From NCBI RefSeq assembly GCF_030815585.1, contig NZ_JAUSWY010000001.1, positions 2,356,001-2,420,000 of the forward strand: a stretch of DNA of 64,000 nucleotides, in the 5' to 3' direction. The notes under the pieces are model-generated. The model was not told the origin of the DNA. It did no database searches and saw nothing but the letters and a program-made list of their open reading frames with translations. Position 1 is the first letter of the stretch. Every line of letters begins with the position of its first letter. Source of the stretch: Arthrobacter pascens. GTDB lineage: Bacteria; Actinomycetota; Actinomycetes; Actinomycetales; Micrococcaceae. Below, one piece after another: positions 36,404-45,303 of the stretch. Position numbers and translations under genes: made by a program.

Positions 36404-36646
36404 AATCTCTCGCCGTCCGCAAGCCCTCCGGCCCGCCATCAGCCCGAAGAGGGCCTCGACCGCTGGTGGACGCCGCCGGGGCGGGATCTGATCACGCATT
36501 CCTCGTCGCCGCCTGGTATGTTCCAGCGCGGTCGAGCCCGCAAGGGCTGCGGCCACATGCCGACGGGCTGCTTATTGCCTGCACCTGATCAGGCGGTATC
36601 GGATAAGGGCATCGGCGGGCAGAGAGCCCTGCGGTAGTTCCCCAAA

Positions 36647-36674
36647 GATTTACGGAAGGTCCGTTATCGGCGTT
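36647..36674 (+). repeat. dif-like site, copy A
   Basis: Arms GATTTACGGAA and TTATCGGCGTT flank the hexamer GGTCCG. The right arm is identical to that of copy B (56505-56532), and the two copies match at 22 of 26 bases over 36652-36677. The right arm resembles the XerC-side arm of actinobacterial dif sites as I remember them (TTATCGGC-). It marks the left edge of the conjugation module. Confidence 0.4.
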
Positions 36675-36681
36675 TGAAAAG

Positions 36682-36697
36682 CCCCCACACGTGGGGG
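36682..36697. repeat. CCCCCAC-AC-GTGGGGG hairpin
   Basis: Seven-base arms are separated by two bases and followed by GAACCG. The sequence looks like a single type I-E CRISPR repeat core, but no second copy or spacer follows. Confidence 0.6.
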
Positions 36698-37010
36698 AAC
36701 CGCACCCAGCTTCGACATGGAAAAGAGGCAAAGAACTTCAATGCCGGGGACGGATTGAATCATGTTGCGAAATTCCAGTATCTCCATGAATTGACGGGAA
36801 GCAATCTTGCTTTTGTCATTCTGAAAATCCATCATCGTTGGGCCGGTCCGGCGCACGATCCCAGCCTCAATGGCTGAGCACGCTGGCGCCGTTTGCTTGA
36901 TTACCGAATTTCTTGATGGCATCTCCTGTCCGTCGATCTCCTTTTCAGGATGCCCTAACCATCCCGCGGCCGGGCGTAGCGCCCGCACTGCGTTCAAAGG
37001 GAGAAGGAAC

Positions 37011-38045
37011 ATGGAAGCACTCACCATCAAAACCCCCGCCGATGTCCTCAGTTTCGTTGGACATACTCTCGGCTTCTGGCCCAAGGAGAGTCTGGTCTGC
37101 ATCACGCTCGACAAGAAGAATATCGTCGGGGCCACACTACGAGTGGATCTGCCCAAGACCGACGGCGGACTCTTCACTTACGCCCAAACAGTCGCCGGCT
37201 ACATCACGAATGATGCGAATGCGTCAACGGTCCTTTTTGCTGTGTATACGTCAAAACCTTTGGAGTCTGGTGCGGAGAAACCGCATGCTCGCACCGTCGC
37301 TGCCCTGACTGGCGCGCTGGCCCAACAAGGTATCTCCATCCGGGACGGATTACTTGTCGGAGACGACGCGTGCTTGCCATACGACGGCAACTACTTGAGC
37401 AGCCCGTCCATCCCCCTGGCCGCAACCCAGTCCAGCGAAATCAACGCCGAATTCGTGTACCGCGGGAGCCAAATCGAGCCTCGCGGCATCACGCTCCCTG
37501 CCTCAACCAAAGAAACCTTGACGACCGACGCAGTCCTGGACCGGATGGAAGAAATTCGAGGCCTCCCTAGCCCCGAAGCGTTGGACCAGGCCCGCAGCCT
37601 CTGGGCGTCCATGCTGCACGGGAAGACTTATCCCACTGACGAGGAGACCGTCAGTCTGATCGCCAACTTCCAGTTCGCCGCGATCCGCGATCGACTCATG
37701 GCGGACATCCCAGGAATCGACGAACCGATGGTCCAGGTTCTCCTTGCCCAGACCCAGGGCAAACCACAATGGTCCAGGGTTGAATGGGCGCAGCAATTGC
37801 TCATACACGCCTATACGCACAGCAGCACCCAACACTCAGCAGCTTTGTTGACCGCCGTCGGATACATCAACTGGTGGGAAGGCCGAGGCAGCAAGGCCCA
37901 TCAATTCCTGCAGCTCGCCCTCGAGGCAGACCCCGCCTATAGGCTGGCCCGGCTCAGCGACCAAATGGTCGCACATGGAATGCTTGCGCCGTGGAGCGCT
38001 GACAGGGACAAGGCGTTCGGACCGCGAGGGCTCGAAGCCTCCTAA
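37011..38045 (+). CDS. DUF4192 domain protein
   Basis: The start ATG 37011 follows GGGAGAAGGAAC and gives 344 residues. The N-terminus reads IKTPADVLSFVGHTLGFWPKESLVCITL, the DUF4192 signature, and the C-terminus has VGYINWWEGRGSKAHQFLQLALEADPAYRLARL, also typical. DUF4192 proteins are soluble actinobacterial proteins of unknown function, common on plasmids and in conjugative elements. It is the first gene inside the module bounded by the dif-like repeats and ends in a terminator. Confidence 0.8.
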   Translation: MEALTIKTPADVLSFVGHTLGFWPKESLVCITLDKKNIVGATLRVDLPKTDGGLFTYAQTVAGYITNDANASTVLFAVYTSKPLESGAEKPHARTVAALTGALAQQGISIRDGLLVGDDACLPYDGNYLSSPSIPLAATQSSEINAEFVYRGSQIEPRGITLPASTKETLTTDAVLDRMEEIRGLPSPEALDQARSLWASMLHGKTYPTDEETVSLIANFQFAAIRDRLMADIPGIDEPMVQVLLAQTQGKPQWSRVEWAQQLLIHAYTHSSTQHSAALLTAVGYINWWEGRGSKAHQFLQLALEADPAYRLARLSDQMVAHGMLAPWSADRDKAFGPRGLEAS

Positions 38046-38072
38046 CCGCAGGCTTTCAGCGCCACATTTCAC

Positions 38073-38107
38073 AGAACCGTCGACTCGCCGTCGGCGGTTC
38101 TTCTTTG
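38073..38107 (+). terminator. Terminator after the DUF4192 gene
   Basis: AGAACCGTCGAC (38073-38084) pairs with GTCGGCGGTTCT (38090-38101), with one G-T wobble and a 5-base loop, followed by TCTTTG. Strong stem and short U-rich tail. Confidence 0.65.
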
Positions 38108-38332
38108 CCTCCGTGTCCGGGCACCTTCAGCGGCCTTTGCCCATGAAGCCAGTCCCCCGAATTCTCATACGGTCCGCGCACACGGTCACAGGCGCCCAGA
38201 AAGCGCGCCGGTTCACTTGCCCGGCCCCCAGTGAAAGTCTCATCAGCGCCTTCACACCTCTGGCATCCAAGGCCGCCGCCGTGTGCACCGACTCAGGCCA
38301 AGTCATGTTGCAGTCAGACGCCGAGTTGATGA

Positions 38333-38884
38333 ATGAACGTGAAGAGGAAGATTTGCCAGGAATGCCGCGTCGGCTTCGAAGCGTCCCGCAAAACGCAGCG
38401 GTTTTGCTGCACGCGCTGCGCCGACAGACAGCGGGACCGACGACGGCGGAAACGGAACAAGGGAGTGGTCGTTGGCGCCAATGAATCCTCACCAGCAGAG
38501 TCCCCAAGGCGCCAAGAAGCTCAGCGCACTCCCCAACCCGCCATCGAACCACGCGCGAGCAGTCGACAAACCAATGCGACAACCAAACGCTGCCAACTAG
38601 CCATGGATGCACTTCAGACACAATTGCGGTCCCAATCCTTGGACCTGGACCGCCTTGAAGCTGACAACGCAGAGCAACAGGCGCGCATAAGCGTCCTCCA
38701 AGGGGAACTCGCCCGCCTTAAGAGGGCACAGCGAACTAATGTCCAGGATCTAGCCCACGTCGCAGCAAGGGTGGTAGCTGTCACCCAAGCAAAGCAGGTG
38801 CCACTGGACACCAAGACGATAGAAATTCTCCGCCGTCGAGGTTGGATCTCAAACAAGCGCCGAGCGGAGGCAAGAGGGCGATGA
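38333..38884 (+). CDS. Zinc-finger/coiled-coil protein upstream of TraA
   Basis: The 183-residue protein has an N-terminal Cys cluster, CQECRVGFEASRKTQRFCCTRC, fitting one zinc site, then a very basic stretch (RDRRRRKRNKG). Residues about 85-135 form a coiled coil (LRSQSLDLDRLEADNAEQQA). The C-terminal end has TIEILRRRGWISNKRRAEA. Its stop overlaps the TraA start (ATGA), so the two are translationally coupled. A role as a DNA-binding accessory protein of the relaxosome is inferred from basic charge and position; no named family was recognised. Confidence 0.65.
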   Translation: MNVKRKICQECRVGFEASRKTQRFCCTRCADRQRDRRRRKRNKGVVVGANESSPAESPRRQEAQRTPQPAIEPRASSRQTNATTKRCQLAMDALQTQLRSQSLDLDRLEADNAEQQARISVLQGELARLKRAQRTNVQDLAHVAARVVAVTQAKQVPLDTKTIEILRRRGWISNKRRAEARGR

Positions 38885-41800
38885 CCATGTCCATCGCCCG
38901 GCTCTCCGCTCAGACGGGCCTGAAGTACCTCTTCAAGACAACGATGATGGACGACGTCACCGTCACTCCCCCGGACGCCACGACTTACTACATGAAGGCG
39001 GGGACGCCCCAAGGCAGGTGGCTTGGTTCAGGCCTCAGCGGCATTAACCGCGCCACCGGAGACGTCGTCACGGAGACCGATGCCAAAGCGCTTTTCGACC
39101 ACGCCGTCCACCCGGACACCGGCGTCCCCTTAGGCCAGCCACATGGTCAACCCACCATCGTTCAATCCAGCCAAGGCCAAACAACCAAGCGCCACGCCGT
39201 TGTCGGATTCGACCTGACCTTCAGCGCCCCAAAGTCAGTTTCGGTCCTCTGGGCCCTTAGCCCCCGCACCATGCAGGACCAGATCCTGCAAACGCACCAC
39301 GAAGCCGTTGCAGCCACCCTTCGTTGGCTCGAGGAGAACGTCATCCACACGCGAGCGGGGCGTAACGGTATCGCCCGCATCGGCACGAAGGGCGCCATCG
39401 CTGCTGCGTTTGACCACTGGGAATCGCGGGCCGGAGACCCACAACTGCACACCCACTTAGTCATCGCCAACCGCGTTCAGCGCATCACCGACGGCGCTTG
39501 GGTCACCTTGGACTCCCGGACCCTCTACAAAGCGGCCGTCGCGGCCAGCGAGCACTACAACGGACTCCTCTTCGATGCCCTGCACCGGAACCTCGGGACC
39601 GACGCGGAGATCCGGAAACCGGCAGCCAACACACACAACCCAACCCAACAGCTCATCGGCGTCGACGACGAACTGATCCGAGAATTCTCCAACCGCTCCC
39701 GGCTCATCGACCTGGAAACCGACCGTCTCGTGGCCGCTTGGACCGAGGAACATGGTAAACGTCCAAGCGCTACTACAACAGTGAAGCTGAGGCAGCAGGC
39801 GACGCTCTCAACGCGAGCGCCTAAAGCTGAGGCAGTCGCCCCGCTTCGCGTGCTCTCTCGACAGTGGCAGGCACGCGCCATCGCGAGGGGCTTCGAGCCT
39901 GGCCGCATTCTCCTCGAGACGGTACGACGCTCGCAAACCTCACCATTTCGCAGCAGTGACTTCACCGCGGACTGGGTGGAAGCCGTTGCCTCCATTACCA
40001 AGGATCGTGTGGCGGCCAAACGCTCCACCTGGAACCGTTGGAATCTACTGGCCGAGGCCGAACGGGTTTGCGCCGCAGTCCGCTGCCAAACTCCCGGGGA
40101 CCGCAACAGCCTGATCGATGCCATTGCTACGGCCGCTGGGATGCAGTCCGTCCCCCTCAATGAGTGCCGATACCGCGTCGACGCGGACGCGGCGCCTGAC
40201 CTGCGCCTCGGTAAGCAGAGCGTCTTTGATTTTCATGGCGCACGACTTTACACCGACGCCAAAACCCTCGCCGCTGAGGACGTCATTATGCAAGCAAGGA
40301 ACGACGACGGCGGCCCTGCCGTGCGCGCCACCGTCACCATGGACGCGCTCGCCAACTACAGGCATCACGGCCTCTTTGAACTGCACGCGGACCAGCGCTC
40401 CGCGGCTGCCGAGGTTCTGCTGAGCGGGAACCGGCTCGACGCCGTCGTGGGGCCGGCCGGCACGGGCAAAACCACCACCCTCGGGGCTGTAAAGGCCGCG
40501 TGGGAATCAGAGTTTGGTGCAGGCAGCGTCGTCGGATTAGCTCCGGCGGCGGCGAGCGCCGAGGTTCTCGGACGGGAACTGACCATGGACACGGAAAACG
40601 TCGCCAAGTGGCTCTATGAATCCGTGGGTCAAGGGGCCAGTTATCGAGCGTCGCGTTTTTTCGAGATGGAGCGCCGCCTCGACGCCGAGGCGAATCCCCT
40701 TAGCTTCCGACGAACGCGTCTGGCTCAAGAAACAGCTCGGTTGGCAGCGGAACAGAACAGGTGGCGTTTTCATGCGAACCAGCTTGTCGTCGTCGATGAA
40801 GCCTCAATGGTGTCCACGATTCAGCTCTCCGCATTGGTATCTCAGGCACGAGACGCCGGGGCCAAGATCCTCCTAGTGGGCGACCCTGCCCAGCTGGATG
40901 CCATCGACGCGGGCGGCATCCTTGGCTGGCTGGACCGGCAAGGAAAAGCGGCGAGGCTGAGTACGATTTGGCGGTTTGAGCAGAGGTGGGAACGAGAGGC
41001 GTCGCTAAAGCTTCGCTCAGGCGATTCCGCTGCCATCGCCGTCTACGATCAGCAGGGACGCATCCGGCACGGTTCCTATGTCAATATGGTCGATCAGGCC
41101 TATGTGAACTGGCAATCCGATATCCAATCCGGAAACTCGTCCATCCTCATAGCAGCAGACAATGACACAGTCGGCATCCTCAACGAACGTGCCCAGGCCG
41201 ATCTGGTGATCCAGGGTGTCGTGGACGCGGAGCAGACTGTCCTGCTCAGCGACGGGCTGCGTGCCGGCCGGGGTGACACGATCATCGTCCGCCACAACGA
41301 CCGCACCGTCTGGGACAGCAACGGTGACTTCATTCGCAACGGAACCATGTTCGACGTCGGACGCGTCGCCAAGCGCGACGGCTCCCTCGTGGCTGTCCGC
41401 AGGGATACAGGAGGGGTTGTTACCTTGTATCGCGACTATGTTCAGTCCGCGGTTGAGTTGGGGTATGCCACAACGGCACACCGTTCCCAGGGCCTCACGG
41501 TGGACACCGGCCACACGGTCGTCACACAGGGGCGGCTCACCCGTGAACTCCTGTATGTGGCCATGACCCGGGGGCGCATCGGTAATCACGCATACGTCAG
41601 CCAGAACGATCCCCTCGATCACGATCCTTTGGACCCGTCGGTGCAACCGTCGTGGCGCGAGATCTTGGGTGAGGTCCTCGCTGCAGAAGGTGCTGAGCGC
41701 ACTGCCCATGAGGTCCGCGAGGCCGAACATTCCAAAGCCGATAGCTTGCAGCGGCTTGGCGCCGAGTACGACTACCTTGCCCAGATCGCGGCCGGTGAGC

Positions 41801-42456
41801 ACCTGGCTGAGTTCCTTCAGTCCGGTGCGCCCGAGCGGATCAAGGAGATCCTGCAATCTCCCTCGTGGGGTGCGACTGTTGCAGCCTGGCGCCGCTGCTC
41901 TCCAATCAGCCGTCCAAGCGCCCAGCGAGTTGTGCTCGAAACGTTGGAATCAAGCTTGTCGGCTAGAGATCTTGCGTCTGTCCTTCACTCCCGACTTCGG
42001 GGACTTCTCTCTCGCTTGCCTTCAGATGGATTCACAACGATTCCTGAGGTTCTTCACCCGAGCCGCTCCGATCTGAGAGACATGATTCGCCAAGTGGCAG
42101 AACGAATGCAGCGTCGGGCAGACGATGTCGCGGAAGCCGCATTGCTTCATGAGACCGAATGGAAGCGAGACCTTCTACAGTCCCTCGGACAGGAGACAGA
42201 GCCCGAAGAAGCTAGACGTCTTGTTCGCGAAGTCGCTATCTTCCGAGATACGTGGGGGGTCGAAGACTCTCCGCTTGCGCTCGGACCAGTGGCGCCGGAC
42301 TACGAATGGGAACAGCAAGCGCAGCGGGCGAGCATCGAGCGTCAAATGTCTCAGGCCGCCCCCCTCGCTTCAGCCGGATCTCAGCAGCCAGGGGCATGGA
42401 TGAAGACGCCGAGTCAGTGCGAGCCAAGTCTCATCAATGTCGGATGGCAGCTCTAA
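38881..42456 (+). CDS. traA: MobF-type conjugative relaxase-helicase TraA/TrwC
   Basis: The 1191-residue protein starts at ATG 38881. Residues 1-310 are a TrwC relaxase: catalytic Tyr pair in DATTYYMKAG near residue 36 and the three-His metal motif in FDHWESRAGDPQLHTHLVI near residues 178-192. Residues about 490-900 are a RecD/TraI-type helicase: Walker A VVGPAGTGKTTTLG (near 523), Walker B LVVVDEASMVS (near 637), GDPAQLDAIDAGGIL (near 667), and the late motifs ATTAHRSQGLTVDTG and LLYVAMTRGR. It nicks oriT and unwinds the transferred strand. The oriT itself should be close, perhaps in 36700-37000 or 38046-38330, but I could not identify it. Confidence 0.92.
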   Translation: MTMSIARLSAQTGLKYLFKTTMMDDVTVTPPDATTYYMKAGTPQGRWLGSGLSGINRATGDVVTETDAKALFDHAVHPDTGVPLGQPHGQPTIVQSSQGQTTKRHAVVGFDLTFSAPKSVSVLWALSPRTMQDQILQTHHEAVAATLRWLEENVIHTRAGRNGIARIGTKGAIAAAFDHWESRAGDPQLHTHLVIANRVQRITDGAWVTLDSRTLYKAAVAASEHYNGLLFDALHRNLGTDAEIRKPAANTHNPTQQLIGVDDELIREFSNRSRLIDLETDRLVAAWTEEHGKRPSATTTVKLRQQATLSTRAPKAEAVAPLRVLSRQWQARAIARGFEPGRILLETVRRSQTSPFRSSDFTADWVEAVASITKDRVAAKRSTWNRWNLLAEAERVCAAVRCQTPGDRNSLIDAIATAAGMQSVPLNECRYRVDADAAPDLRLGKQSVFDFHGARLYTDAKTLAAEDVIMQARNDDGGPAVRATVTMDALANYRHHGLFELHADQRSAAAEVLLSGNRLDAVVGPAGTGKTTTLGAVKAAWESEFGAGSVVGLAPAAASAEVLGRELTMDTENVAKWLYESVGQGASYRASRFFEMERRLDAEANPLSFRRTRLAQETARLAAEQNRWRFHANQLVVVDEASMVSTIQLSALVSQARDAGAKILLVGDPAQLDAIDAGGILGWLDRQGKAARLSTIWRFEQRWEREASLKLRSGDSAAIAVYDQQGRIRHGSYVNMVDQAYVNWQSDIQSGNSSILIAADNDTVGILNERAQADLVIQGVVDAEQTVLLSDGLRAGRGDTIIVRHNDRTVWDSNGDFIRNGTMFDVGRVAKRDGSLVAVRRDTGGVVTLYRDYVQSAVELGYATTAHRSQGLTVDTGHTVVTQGRLTRELLYVAMTRGRIGNHAYVSQNDPLDHDPLDPSVQPSWREILGEVLAAEGAERTAHEVREAEHSKADSLQRLGAEYDYLAQIAAGEHLAEFLQSGAPERIKEILQSPSWGATVAAWRRCSPISRPSAQRVVLETLESSLSARDLASVLHSRLRGLLSRLPSDGFTTIPEVLHPSRSDLRDMIRQVAERMQRRADDVAEAALLHETEWKRDLLQSLGQETEPEEARRLVREVAIFRDTWGVEDSPLALGPVAPDYEWEQQAQRASIERQMSQAAPLASAGSQQPGAWMKTPSQCEPSLINVGWQL

Positions 42457-42477
42457 ACTGGGCAGCGAAAGGAACCC

Positions 42478-43056
42478 ATGACCTCGAACCCAGTCCTCAA
42501 GCCCAGGTTGGCGACACCCGCGCTGATATTGGCCACTGCGACGGTCTTGATTGCCGCCGGCTACTTCCTGACAACCTTGAGCACCCGTGTGCCCGTTGAC
42601 GCGGTCCTGATGGTTGGTGCGCTTGCCGCCCTGTCGGCGGTTGCCCTGGGGGCCGTGTGGCTCGCTCGGCTTCGCCGCCGCCGCGCTTGGATGGCGGCCG
42701 CCGAACAAAAGTGGCACGACTTCGACGACGCCAGGCGAAACCATGGGACGACCACTGAAATCACGGTTCTCAGTGTCGACGCTCTGGAACCCACTGGATC
42801 CTGGATCACTATCAACTGGGACCGTTTCGATCACGTTCAACATGCATGGATCGAAGCTTTGCCGGATCCGATCTGGCCCGGATCCGTTCTGTTGATTTCG
42901 CCGGACCCGGCCCAGGTCCAGCCAGGTTTGCCGTGGCCGCAAATGTACTACATCAGGAGCTCTGACACGCATGCATGGGCTCCGCGCGCAGACCCGATCA
43001 GGAAACTTGGGAAGTTTCCACATCGGGCTGACCGTCCGCGTAGCTTTCGGAATTAG
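42478..43056 (+). CDS. Small membrane protein downstream of TraA
   Basis: The 192-residue protein starts after AAAGGAACCC, 21 bp behind traA. Two N-terminal helices, LILATATVLIAAGYFLTT and AVLMVGALAALSA-type text near residues 15-65, are followed by an Arg-rich cytosolic stop (RLRRRR) and a soluble domain of about 120 residues with DRFDHVQHAWIEALPDPIWPG. No family was recognised. Spacing puts it in the traA transcript, so a role in transfer is possible. Confidence 0.65.
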   Translation: MTSNPVLKPRLATPALILATATVLIAAGYFLTTLSTRVPVDAVLMVGALAALSAVALGAVWLARLRRRRAWMAAAEQKWHDFDDARRNHGTTTEITVLSVDALEPTGSWITINWDRFDHVQHAWIEALPDPIWPGSVLLISPDPAQVQPGLPWPQMYYIRSSDTHAWAPRADPIRKLGKFPHRADRPRSFRN

Positions 43057-43732
43057 TGTCCGAGACATGCAGGACCAAACGGTGGCGAATACTCGCTTAC
43101 ACACGCACTGGACGAGGTGGCCGCCTGGCCTCTCATGGAGCAGGACGATTACCCCGGCTTACGGTGACAAGGTGAAGTATTCCGGAAAATCTAGCGTCTA
43201 GGACAGGGCAAGCATCATCTACAACTCCCCGGTCAGGGGGAGGGAATCCCAGAGGACGCCACCGCTACATGCCGGGGTTCCGGTTCGCGGAGGAACGAAT
43301 TGTCGATCGGTACCACGTCAAATTGACAAGCGTTTGGGATGGCCGCCGATCCTCATCACTGGTCCCGTGGGCACAAACAACCCCTTACGTCATCGACCTG
43401 ATCGTGGCACTGAGCCTGAGACCAACAGAAGCATAGCCTCTCTGCCGGAGCTGGGATTGCTCGAGCTGCAACGCACCAACAAGTTCTCTTTTCCTCAGTG
43501 ACAGGCTCACCCAGGCGCCCCGCATGCGTTGCCAGGCCGGTGCTCAAGCCCTGTGTTCGCTCCCAACGTCCGAGGATGACAGAAGACCTTTCCAAGACGG
43601 ATGCTCGCAACGTGAGTTCCGTGAGCCCTGAGCCACGGAAAACCCCTCACATTCGGGCGAGGGAAAGACAAGTGCTTGGCCTAGAAATATAGACGTAGAT
43701 GACACTCAAGGGCGCTGTTTGCGTTTCCCGGC
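43057..43732. other. Intergenic region without supported gene
   Basis: One frame near 43250-43435 reads HRYMPGFRFAEERIVDRYHV but lacks a start and matches nothing I know. The rest is non-coding by appearance. Confidence 0.35.
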
Positions 43733-43738
43733 TATGCT
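43733..43738 (+). promoter_or_regulatory. -10 element for a probable leaderless transcript
   Basis: TATGCT lies exactly at -12 to -7 relative to the A of the ATG at 43745. There is no ribosome-binding site before that ATG, so transcription probably begins at the start codon. Leaderless mRNAs are common in actinobacteria. Confidence 0.5.
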
Positions 43739-43744
43739 GGCGTC

Positions 43745-44413
43745 ATGTTTGGTCGGCAGCCGTTGCAGGACTCCAAGTTGGAGATTCTTTTGTCAGACCT
43801 GAAGAGTCGGCAAGAAGAAATACATCATCGCCTCAATCAGGAAAGCAGCAGTTACCTCGCTCTTTTTGCCGTCTTTGTTGGCACGGTTGGAGCTCTCGCA
43901 GCCGCTTCAACGTGGGCGAGCTCAGTTCCGTTGGAGCTGCAAGCGTATCTACCCGCCGTCTGCCTGCTGTTCGCATTGACACTCCTGTGGCTCCCTGTCA
44001 ACGAAGCACATCAGCAACTCAATATCCGTCTATTGGCGGTGTACATCAGCGAGCGGCTTGTTCCTGAAATCCGACAGCATTCGGCGATCGCAGAAAAGAA
44101 GGCCGGCAGAGTGCCGCCGAAAGAAGGCTCGCCGCTTCTGAGCTGGGAATCCTACCGTAACGAACGCTTCCTGTCCGTTAAACTCTCTAACGTTCCTTTG
44201 TTGATCGCCGTAATTTGCCGCTCCGCTGTTCCGTACGGGCCCTTCTTAGCAGCTTTTGCTTATTACAGCACCATCCCGACACGGTTGACTGAAGGTTCGG
44301 GGTTTCTCCTGGAGGTTGTCCTTCTACTGTTGATAGGGGCCGCTTTAGTGACGACTCTGGGCATCATACTAATGCTGGCTTTCGACCGCCGATTTCAGGT
44401 GCGCCCTGACTGA
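43745..44413 (+). CDS. Uncharacterised four-helix membrane protein
   Basis: The 222-residue protein begins with a charged, coiled-coil-like stretch (LEILLSDLKSRQEEIHHRLN), followed by helices SSYLALFAVFVGTVGALAA and YLPAVCLLFALTLLWLPV, a cytosolic loop of about 80 residues, and two more helices near residues 145-205 ending VVLLLLIGAALVTTLGIILM. The two-helix, loop, two-helix layout recalls small membrane effectors such as SLATT-type proteins, but I cannot assign it. The region is visibly more AT-rich than the tra genes. It precedes the ATPase fragment at 44543. Confidence 0.6.
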   Translation: MFGRQPLQDSKLEILLSDLKSRQEEIHHRLNQESSSYLALFAVFVGTVGALAAASTWASSVPLELQAYLPAVCLLFALTLLWLPVNEAHQQLNIRLLAVYISERLVPEIRQHSAIAEKKAGRVPPKEGSPLLSWESYRNERFLSVKLSNVPLLIAVICRSAVPYGPFLAAFAYYSTIPTRLTEGSGFLLEVVLLLLIGAALVTTLGIILMLAFDRRFQVRPD

Positions 44414-44542
44414 GTAGTTGCTTTGGGCGCAGGTTTCTTAGGAACAGCGCGGTCATACCTTGGGCGAGGCCGAACTGCTGGTCAGCGAGTTCGTAGATTT
44501 AATGCGCCAGAAACTTCGGCCGCTTCGTAGTAGGTTTTTGAC

Positions 44543-45145
44543 ATGAAAGCTCTGGGCCGGGGCGCGGGTCAACAGCGGCCGTTTAGCCGCGCTACTGCCT
44601 CCATTCCGGAGCCATCATCCTGGGTGTGGGAAACGTTCTTCTACTCCGAGGTGTCAGGACTCCCAACGAAGGAATACCTGTCACGAACTGTGCTTCCCCG
44701 GCCTCGAGATATCGTCTATTTCTACAATGCCGCCGTCGGCCGCGCCATTGATCGACGAAACGAAAGGGTTCTGGAAGGAGACTTCCTGTCGGCCGAGGAG
44801 ACGTATTCAAGGTACGCCTACGAAGCATTGCTAGTTGAAAATGGTGTCACCATCCCGGAGATGGAAGATGCTCTATTCGGTTTCCTGGGTTGCAACCACG
44901 TCCTCAGGGTTAAGGACGCCCAACTGGCCATAGGTTCAGCAGGCGTTGTCGAGCACCGTATACGCCCTATCCTCGACAAGCTGATCTCGATGTCATTCTT
45001 GGGCATTGAGATTAAGCCTGGAGTGTTCCATTTTCCAGAGGTCGGAAGTGACTTCCAACGAAGCGTGAGGTTGCCTTTCTCCAGCCATCCGGGGATGACC
45101 AGAGGCTTAAGGTTCATCCAGCTTTTAAAACTTCTTGGCAGTTGA
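44543..45145 (+). CDS. C-terminal fragment of a P-loop ATPase (Sll1717-like)
   Basis: The 200-residue frame contains LPRPRDIVYFYNAAVGRAIDR, FLSAEETYSRYAYEALLVEN and, later, IRPILDKLISMSFLGIEIKPG. These match the C-terminal winged-helix part of large P-loop ATPases of the Sll1717 type, which sit in putative defence and signalling loci. The ATPase domain itself is missing: there is no Walker motif in the frame or in the 130 bp upstream. It may be a decayed gene or a stand-alone adaptor; a start at ATG 44543 has no good ribosome site. Confidence 0.55.
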   Translation: MKALGRGAGQQRPFSRATASIPEPSSWVWETFFYSEVSGLPTKEYLSRTVLPRPRDIVYFYNAAVGRAIDRRNERVLEGDFLSAEETYSRYAYEALLVENGVTIPEMEDALFGFLGCNHVLRVKDAQLAIGSAGVVEHRIRPILDKLISMSFLGIEIKPGVFHFPEVGSDFQRSVRLPFSSHPGMTRGLRFIQLLKLLGS

Positions 45146-45252
45146 CGCGAAAGACGACGTGCAGCAAGCAACCTGACGTGGCCACTTCGATAACAGCGTG
45201 TGACAGGCATTCCGCCTCCTGAGCCGCTGAAAATTGACTCAATGCATGGTGC

Positions 45253-45280
45253 AGACCCACCCCGTGGACGCGGTGGGTCT
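45253..45280. terminator. Bidirectional hairpin between convergent genes
   Basis: AGACCCACC (45253-45261) pairs perfectly with GGTGGGTCT (45272-45280). It lies between the convergent ends of the ATPase fragment and ssb; no T-run follows on the plus strand. Confidence 0.5.
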
Positions 45281-45303
45281 CCCCCATTGAGACTGCTGAG
45301 TGT

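Larger units (their letters stand above)
36404..37010. other. Intergenic region before the DUF4192 gene
   Basis: No supported gene. It contains the dif-like sequence at 36647-36674 and a GC-rich hairpin at 36682-36697, listed separately. The text from 36700 to 37000 shows no convincing coding frame; GGGAGAAGGAAC before 37011 is the ribosome site of the next gene. Confidence 0.45.

Noticed and set aside
36682..36697. CRISPR array
   Set aside because: Only one repeat-like hairpin is present, with no second copy at spacer distance and no cas gene in the window.
38046..38332. oriT near traA
   Set aside because: The region is a natural place for oriT, but apart from the DUF4192 terminator I found no inverted repeat plus conserved nick motif that I could defend.
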